A stretch of 9,787 nt of DNA, taken from Patescibacteria group bacterium. GTDB taxonomy: Bacteria > Patescibacteriota > Minisyncoccia > Phycocordibacterales > SBAW01. Of the stretch, positions 5,438 through 9,787 are shown one piece after another. The notes under the pieces were generated by a model. It was not told the DNA's origin. It ran no database searches and was given only the letters and a program-made list of their open reading frames with translations. The stretch lies in contig JAGWIT010000035.1 in NCBI GenBank assembly GCA_028866155.1, forward strand, positions 1 to 9,787, given 5' to 3'. The stretch's first letter is position 1. The number at the start of each line of letters is the position of its first letter. Position numbers and translations under genes: made by a program.

Positions 5438-5653
5438 ATGAAATGGAAATGTGATCTGAAAACAATGCTGAAAATCGGCCTTGCTCTTGCAGTTCTGCTC
5501 GGAATAGGGCTGCTGCTCTTTCCGCAACTTCGATCTGGTGCACTACTACTGTTACCGTTCGCCCCGCTCGCGCTCTGTCTTCTCATGTGTCCGCTCGTGA
5601 TGTACTTCGGCATGAGCGGTATGTCTGAACGGAAAGATAAAGATCATGAATAG
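5438..5653 (+). CDS. Small two-helix membrane protein, DUF2933-like
   Basis: The 71-residue product has two hydrophobic segments at about residues 9-27 and 32-57. The second ends LCLLMCPLVMYFGMSGMSE, followed by a charged tail. The 'CPLxMxFxMxGM' ending resembles DUF2933 proteins, small membrane proteins often found near copper-resistance genes; the match is by eye. The Cys and Met residues at the end of the second helix could coordinate copper or silver. The ATG at 5438 was preferred over an in-frame TTG at 5426 because the TTG overlaps the previous gene's stop. Its stop overlaps the ATPase start by 8 bp, so the two are likely translationally coupled and it may be an accessory of that pump. 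Confidence 0.75.
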   Translation: MKWKCDLKTMLKIGLALAVLLGIGLLLFPQLRSGALLLLPFAPLALCLLMCPLVMYFGMSGMSERKDKDHE

Positions 5654-7655
5654 CTCAGAGCAAAAAATTACATACACCTGCCCCATGCATCCGGAAGTGG
5701 TTCAGGACAGACCCGGCATGTGCCCTGAGTGCGGAATGAGTCTTGTCCCAGAAAAGAAGAGACACGATCACAGCGGGCATGACAAGCACGAAGGACATAA
5801 AACGTTCTCGTTCTTGCAGAAATTCTGGATCGCAGTCGTTTTGACCGTTCCCATCTTCTTCTACTCTGAGATGGCTCGCGAGGTGTTTGGTATTCACGGT
5901 CCGGAGTTTGCTGGTTGGCAATACATTCTACTGACTCTCGGTTCAGCCGTTTTCTTTTACTGCGGTTCGATATTCCTCACGAGCGCATACCGCGAATTGA
6001 AAGCTCGTATGCCTGGCATGATGACGCTCATCGCGCTTGCCATAATCGCAGCATATGCCTATAGCGTTATCTCAATCCTGCTCGGCACTGGCCATGATCT
6101 TCTCTTTGAACTATCTTCTCTGATTGCCATCATGCTACTTGGGCACTGGATCGAGATGCGGTCGGTGCAGGGCGCACAAGGAGCACTGAAAGAATTGGCA
6201 AAACTCTTGCCCGATACTGCGGAGGTGATACGCCATGGAAAAACGGAAACAGTATCACTCGATGCATTGAAGGTCGGAGATAAGGTGCTCGTAAAACCCG
6301 GAGCCAAGATTCCCGCAGATGGCAAGATCCTCGAAGGCCAATCGGAAATAAATGAGTCGATTATCACCGGCGAATCAAAACCGGTAGCCAAATCGCAAGG
6401 ACAACAAGTTATCGCTGGCTCGATCAACGGAGACGGTAGTCTCACGATCGAAGTTATACAGATTGGTGATCACACGTTCCTCGCCGGCATTATGCGTCTT
6501 GTTGCCGATGCCGAAGCCTCGAAATCGAAATTACAAATGCTTTCTGACAGAGCGGCCTTTTATCTTACGCTTATTGCAATCGGTGCGGGAGGGATTACGT
6601 TCATCGCATGGCTACTCGCACAAGCAGGAATTAGCACTGCTACGGAGCGCCTTGTAGCAGTACTTGTGATCACGTGCCCGCACGCACTCGGCCTCGCAAT
6701 ACCTCTGGTTGCTTCTATCTCTACCACAATGGCTGCACGCAATGGGTTGCTGATTCGTCGCCGTCCAGCACTCGAAACGGCAAGAAATATCGATACGGTT
6801 CTTTTCGATAAGACAGGCACGCTCACCGAGGGCAAATTTTCAGTCACGTTCTCGAGTTCTGATGAAGCGCTTGCTCTCGCCGCTGCGGTAGAAGGGCACT
6901 CTGAACATCCGATTGGAAAAGCAATCGTTCTTGAAGCGCGTAAACGGAAACTCACTATTCAAGAAGCAACGAGCTTCAAACGCATTCCCGGCACAGGTGC
7001 GGAAGCTGTAGTCGGTGGTAAACGAGTCTTCGTCGGGCAACGTGGAGGAGCGGCGATTATCGTCGAGGCTGATGGAAAGAAACTAGGAATCATCTCGCTT
7101 GCCGATCAGCCTCGTCCGGAAGCGAGTGAAGCAGTCAAATCTTTGAAGCAAATGGGCATAGAGGTTGCGATGATTACGGGCGATTCTGAAGAAGTTGCCA
7201 GGCAGGTCGCTCAATCTCTCGGGATCAAGGAATATTTCTCGCGCGTCGTACCAGAAGAAAAAGCGAACAAAGTAAAACTCCTGCAATCGCAGGGGCGCAA
7301 GGTCGCCATGGTCGGCGACGGAGTAAATGACGCCCCAGCGCTCACACAGGCCGATATCGGGATCGCAATCGGTGCGGGCACTAATGTCGCGATCGAGTCA
7401 GCGGGAATCATTCTCGTCAAAAGCGATCCTCGCGACGTTCCCAAAATATTCAAGCTGTCCCGTCTTACATACAACAAGATGATCCAGAATCTTTTCTGGG
7501 CGACCGGCTACAACGTAGTCGCCATCCCGCTCGCTGGAGGTGTACTCGCGTCCTACGGCATCGTGCTCCAGCCTGCGCTCGCGGCTGTATTCATGTCGGT
7601 GAGCACAGTTGTGGTTGCCTTCAACGCGCTGTTACTTAGACGACAAGTTATCTAA
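5646..7655 (+). CDS. copB: CopB-type heavy-metal P1B-3 ATPase (copper/silver exporter)
   Basis: This 669-residue P-type ATPase uses ATP to export copper-group ions across the inner membrane. The N-terminus has a heavy-metal-binding domain, YTCPMHPEVVQDRPG with CPECGM (Cys12, 26, 29), then the His-rich stretch HDHSGHDKHEGH, and no HMA domain. Core motifs are TGES (241-244, actuator), CPH (344-346, membrane metal site), DKTGT (388-392, Asp388 phosphorylated), HP (421-422, nucleotide domain) and GDGVND (557-562). CPH in place of CPC, with NLFWATGYN (615-623) and MSVST (650-654) in the last two helices, marks the P1B-3 subgroup, reported to move Cu(II), Cu(I) or Ag(I). Length and eight expected helices are normal. 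Many proteins of this subgroup are simply called copper-translocating ATPase, so the symbol denotes the type. It ends the + strand string, 43 bp before a terminator. Confidence 0.95.
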   Translation: MNSSEQKITYTCPMHPEVVQDRPGMCPECGMSLVPEKKRHDHSGHDKHEGHKTFSFLQKFWIAVVLTVPIFFYSEMAREVFGIHGPEFAGWQYILLTLGSAVFFYCGSIFLTSAYRELKARMPGMMTLIALAIIAAYAYSVISILLGTGHDLLFELSSLIAIMLLGHWIEMRSVQGAQGALKELAKLLPDTAEVIRHGKTETVSLDALKVGDKVLVKPGAKIPADGKILEGQSEINESIITGESKPVAKSQGQQVIAGSINGDGSLTIEVIQIGDHTFLAGIMRLVADAEASKSKLQMLSDRAAFYLTLIAIGAGGITFIAWLLAQAGISTATERLVAVLVITCPHALGLAIPLVASISTTMAARNGLLIRRRPALETARNIDTVLFDKTGTLTEGKFSVTFSSSDEALALAAAVEGHSEHPIGKAIVLEARKRKLTIQEATSFKRIPGTGAEAVVGGKRVFVGQRGGAAIIVEADGKKLGIISLADQPRPEASEAVKSLKQMGIEVAMITGDSEEVARQVAQSLGIKEYFSRVVPEEKANKVKLLQSQGRKVAMVGDGVNDAPALTQADIGIAIGAGTNVAIESAGIILVKSDPRDVPKIFKLSRLTYNKMIQNLFWATGYNVVAIPLAGGVLASYGIVLQPALAAVFMSVSTVVVAFNALLLRRQVI

Positions 7656-7698
7656 AGCCATCTAGATCGTCCAATTCGTCTCGCGAGAAGGAGCGAAT

Positions 7699-7727
7699 AA
7701 AAAAAGCTCCTTGAAGGGAGCTTTTTT
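7699..7727. terminator. Strong bidirectional intrinsic terminator
   Basis: A run of seven A (7699-7705), then GCTCC (7706-7710), loop TTGAAG, GGAGC (7717-7721) and six T (7722-7727). The A and T runs extend the stem and give a U-tract on either strand, so it can stop both the + strand ATPase transcript and the - strand transcript that converges from the right. Confidence 0.9.
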
Positions 7728-7744
7728 AAATTGATCTTGTTTGT

Positions 7745-7963
7745 TTATTTTGACTCGGGAGTCATACTCCAGTCTTTCATAAACTTTTTGTTCCAATCAA
7801 CCATCTTCGGATCATCTTTTGGCATCGCCTTTATATTTGCTGCCATGTCGGGGTGGGCGCTTTCCATATGTGCCATGCCGTTTCTCATCATCTCCTCGGG
7901 AGTAGCTCCCATAATCTTGGCATCGCAGGGGCCGCCCATCTGTGCACACGTCATTGTTTTCAT
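7745..7963 (-). CDS. Methionine-rich small protein, DUF1059-like
   Basis: The 72-residue product starts MKTMTCAQMGGPCDAKI, which matches the start of DUF1059 proteins ('MKTLxCxDLGGxCDF') with cysteines 6 and 13. A helical part follows (TPEEMMRNGMAHMESAHPDM) and then an extra KAMPKDDPKMVDWNKKFMKDW tail. Thirteen of 72 residues are methionine, far above average, and His32 and His37 add further soft-metal ligands. There is no signal peptide or membrane helix, so it is probably cytoplasmic. The function of DUF1059 is not established to my knowledge; a copper or silver buffering role is inferred from composition and from the convergent copper ATPase. It lies 40 bp downstream of the exported Met-rich gene and is probably last in that transcript, ending at the shared terminator. 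Confidence 0.8.
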   Translation of the reverse strand: MKTMTCAQMGGPCDAKIMGATPEEMMRNGMAHMESAHPDMAANIKAMPKDDPKMVDWNKKFMKDWSMTPESK

Positions 7964-8003
7964 ATACGCAAATAGTTAATTTTAATGTGAAGCGCGATTC
8001 CTT

Positions 8004-8468
8004 TTAGTGCGCCATTGAACCGGTTGTTGAGCCCATCATGCTATCGCTATGCATCATGGCATGCTTTGCCGCCGTCCAGTCGCGAATGATAGTTGCGGTA
8101 ATGCTGGGAGCATCTTCAGAGACTTTTCCGATAGCTCCGACATAGTCACCGACTTTTATGTCTGATAGTGAAGAACCGGCAGGCAACATAGTTATGTTTG
8201 TGTCTGGTGTAATAGTCCACACACCACCCCATCCTGCGACGGTAATCGATGTCGTGTTGACTGACGCAACCACACCGCGAATCCTCCCCATTCCGTCGTT
8301 TGAGACCATGAGGATCATTGGTGCCGGTGGATGCATCATCATCATTGAACTTGGCATGGCAGTACCACTATGCATTGAATCGCCGGTCATACTTGCTGCA
8401 AGTGCAACTCCCGCAAACGATACGAGAGCCGTCACTGAAATGATTCCCGCTATAAGTTTTTTGTTCAT
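8004..8468 (-). CDS. Exported Met/His-rich protein with DUF5666-like domain
   Basis: This 154-residue product has a clear signal peptide (MNKKLIAGIISVTALVSFAG, then VALA-A, cleavage near residue 25). The mature protein starts with a Met/His-rich stretch (SMTGDSMHSGTAMPSSMMMM then HPP). A small beta domain follows at about 60-130: GRIRGVVASVNTTSITVAG, WTITPDTNIT and SDIKVGDYVGAIGKV, the pattern of DUF5666-type OB-like domains. The tail, KHAMMHSDSMMGSTTGSMAH, is again Met/His-rich. Seventeen methionines and five histidines suggest an extracytoplasmic copper or silver binder flanking a structural core. There is no Shine-Dalgarno before the ATG (AATAAACCT). It sits 71 bp after the thioredoxin gene and 40 bp before the DUF1059-like gene. 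Confidence 0.8.
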   Translation of the reverse strand: MNKKLIAGIISVTALVSFAGVALAASMTGDSMHSGTAMPSSMMMMHPPAPMILMVSNDGMGRIRGVVASVNTTSITVAGWGGVWTITPDTNITMLPAGSSLSDIKVGDYVGAIGKVSEDAPSITATIIRDWTAAKHAMMHSDSMMGSTTGSMAH

Positions 8469-8539
8469 AGGTTTATTTTTATTTAATTGTGTAATTGACT
8501 AATAATGTTCGACCGCCTTTGAATAAGCCTCGACAACCC

Positions 8540-9673
8540 TTACCCAAAGGTAAAGGTATACGCCTGCAGTCCCGGGTTGTTTACGATGATCTCAAGCGTA
8601 TGGTCTCCGTAGTTAGAACTTTCAACCAATTTGTACAATCTGTTTTCCTGTATGATGGCCGTTCCGTCAGCGGCTACATCTGCTCCGCGATCTGCACCTA
8701 TCGGTTTCCCATCCAAAAGAATCGTGATTTTTACTGGCTTTGAAGCGGTGCCGACAAAGTACACGTTCTTTGAGTTATATTTATAAATGATCTTTGCGCC
8801 TGTTGCTGTGTTCTCGGCATACTCATTTTGGAAGTTCCACGAGCCGTCGAGATAGAGTGAATTCTCTCGAATTGTCGGAGGCGCTGAAAGCTCTTGAGTA
8901 CCTACCGTGCCTTGCGTTCCGTCGCCGAGATATTCATTTCTTGTGGCACCGAAATATGTTTCGGGACTCTGAACTTCAGTATTGCTCACAGTGACCACGC
9001 CCGAGGGATTCACTGTGCCCGTTGGAACCGTATCAGAAAGGCCAAGTACTCGATCTCTTTCTTTCAGTGCCGCTTGAATCTTGCTTTCTGTCTCTGCGTA
9101 GTTGCCTTCGCCAAAGTGGGTATCCGTGATGTAGCCGTCGATGTCAATGAGGTATTCCGCGGGCCAGTACTGGTTCTGATAAGCGTCCCACGTGGCATGG
9201 TCGTTGTCCTGCATCACGGGATATTTCACTCCCAATCGCTTCACCGCATCGACTACGTTATTGTAATCTTTCTCAAAATCAAATTCGGGAGAGTGAACCC
9301 CGATGATAACAAGGCCCTGATCTTTATACTTCGAATCCCACGCCTCGACATACGGCAGCGTTCGCAGGCAGTTGATACACGTGTACGTCCAAAAATCGAT
9401 CAAGATGACTTTCTTACCGATTAGGTCCTTAAGTTTAAACGGCTCCGAGTTGATAAATTTGCCGCCGGGGATCAGCTCCACCGCAGACTGATACGTGGCC
9501 GCTTTCTGTTTCAATGTCGCAGACCGGTCGACGGAAACAGGCGTTGTAGTCGACGTAGCGGATGTCGCAAGAGGCGTACCAGTGACTACGGGCGGCTTTG
9601 AGCTCTCGATATACCAAATCGCGCCCGCAATCAGAACAACGGCGATTCCGAGCAGAATATTTTTATTTGTCAT
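8540..9673 (-). CDS. DipZ/TlpA-like membrane-anchored thioredoxin with C-terminal beta domain
   Basis: This 377-residue protein has an N-terminal anchor (about 5-21), a Ser/Thr/Pro-rich linker to about residue 50, a TlpA-like thioredoxin domain (about 70-205) and a C-terminal beta domain (about 235-377). The active site is FWTYTCINCLRTLPYVEAW (Cys99, Cys102) with cis-Pro171 in YWPAEYLID; 'VIIGVHSPEFDFE' is typical of DipZ-type proteins. The C-terminal part begins SPETYFGATRNEYLGD, as in the 'Thioredoxin like C-terminal domain' (PF17991) of DipZ. In DipZ this unit is fused to a CcdA-like membrane domain that supplies electrons; here the two are separate, with a CcdA-like reading frame ending 2 bp upstream. 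It probably reduces extracytoplasmic disulfides. The ATG at 9671-9673 places the anchor at the very start. Confidence 0.92.
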   Translation of the reverse strand: MTNKNILLGIAVVLIAGAIWYIESSKPPVVTGTPLATSATSTTTPVSVDRSATLKQKAATYQSAVELIPGGKFINSEPFKLKDLIGKKVILIDFWTYTCINCLRTLPYVEAWDSKYKDQGLVIIGVHSPEFDFEKDYNNVVDAVKRLGVKYPVMQDNDHATWDAYQNQYWPAEYLIDIDGYITDTHFGEGNYAETESKIQAALKERDRVLGLSDTVPTGTVNPSGVVTVSNTEVQSPETYFGATRNEYLGDGTQGTVGTQELSAPPTIRENSLYLDGSWNFQNEYAENTATGAKIIYKYNSKNVYFVGTASKPVKITILLDGKPIGADRGADVAADGTAIIQENRLYKLVESSNYGDHTLEIIVNNPGLQAYTFTFG

Positions 9674-9675
9674 AT

Positions 9676-9787
9676 TTATACATTTTGTTTCTTAATGCTC
9701 GATTCTGCCAAGTAGGATAAGAAGCCTGGGATAATGGGCAGAACGCACGGGCTCAGGAATGAGGCGAGACCTGCGAAGAGTGCGACG
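9676..9787 (-). pseudogene. ccdA: CcdA-like fragment, stops after first transmembrane helix (5' end outside window)
   Basis: The frame is open from the window edge and reads VALFAGLASFLSPCVLPIIP then GFLSYLAESSIKKQNV and a TAA at 9676-9678. 'LFAGLxSFLSPCVLPxxPGxLSY' is the first transmembrane helix of CcdA/DsbD-type electron carriers, with its redox cysteine. Normal CcdA continues for about 180 or more residues, including a second Cys helix, but here it ends 11 residues after the helix and the thioredoxin gene starts 2 bp later. I see no remains of the missing part in other frames, so an internal deletion is more likely than a single frameshift. Alternatives are an unusual protein carrying this helix at its C-terminus, or an assembly error. 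Confidence 0.65.

Noticed and set aside
9329..9339. Second tRNA-like string CTTCGAATCCC
   Set aside because: It lies inside the thioredoxin coding sequence (antisense to the DSK codons) and lacks any surrounding tRNA stem, so it is chance and not the second att copy.
8894..9424. 176-codon + strand frame over the thioredoxin gene
   Set aside because: Antisense shadow of a gene with an intact CINC active site and a DipZ-type C-terminal domain.
1..9787. CRISPR array, rRNA or complete tRNA
   Set aside because: No regularly spaced repeats, no rRNA-like stretches and no complete cloverleaf were seen on either strand.

Overview
The window looks like part of a metal- and thiol-handling island from a bacterium of the Candidate Phyla Radiation (Patescibacteria, probably Parcubacteria-like). 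This assignment is inference. It rests on the stack of small, singly anchored envelope proteins of unnamed families, a DipZ-style thioredoxin next to a CcdA-type helix, and the absence of a clear Shine-Dalgarno sequence before every start I checked. TAA, TAG and TGA all serve as stops, so the code looks standard.

Left part (1-2004): the window opens inside the C-terminal third of a mercuric reductase (merA, + strand), which keeps its diagnostic C-terminal Cys-Cys pair. After a 61-bp gap with an imperfect hairpin and a tRNA T-arm-like stretch comes a large serine recombinase on the - strand (679-2004). The tRNA-like remnant beside the recombinase, and a near-repeat on its other side, suggest an integration junction.

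Centre (2124-7655): eight closely packed + strand genes. In order they are a two-helix protein with an extracytoplasmic Cys pair; a His-rich membrane-anchored protein; a Cys-rich anchored protein resembling PCYCGC-motif proteins; a membrane-anchored DsbA-like thioredoxin (CPFC); a multi-helix membrane protein with an intramembrane CAAC motif; a 54-residue Cys-rich zinc-ribbon-like protein; a small two-helix DUF2933-like protein; and a CopB-type (P1B-3) heavy-metal ATPase. The first gene is preceded by a TATAAT box and three copies of a TTGCCT-type repeat. The operon ends at a strong bidirectional terminator (7699-7727).

Right part (7745-9787): genes on the - strand converge on that terminator. 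They encode the end of a CcdA-like protein that stops just after its first redox helix, a DipZ-like thioredoxin with a C-terminal sugar-binding-like domain, an exported Met/His-rich DUF5666-like protein and a Met-rich DUF1059-like protein.

Working model (inference): the cluster handles soft metals such as Hg, Cu or Ag and the thiol redox chemistry they disturb at the cell surface. Anchored Cys-, His- and Met-rich proteins would bind metal, DsbA- and TlpA/DipZ-type proteins would keep thiols in the right state, a CAAC membrane protein would carry metal or electrons across the membrane, the P1B-3 ATPase would export copper-group ions, and MerA would reduce Hg(II). No merR, csoR or other regulator gene lies in the window.
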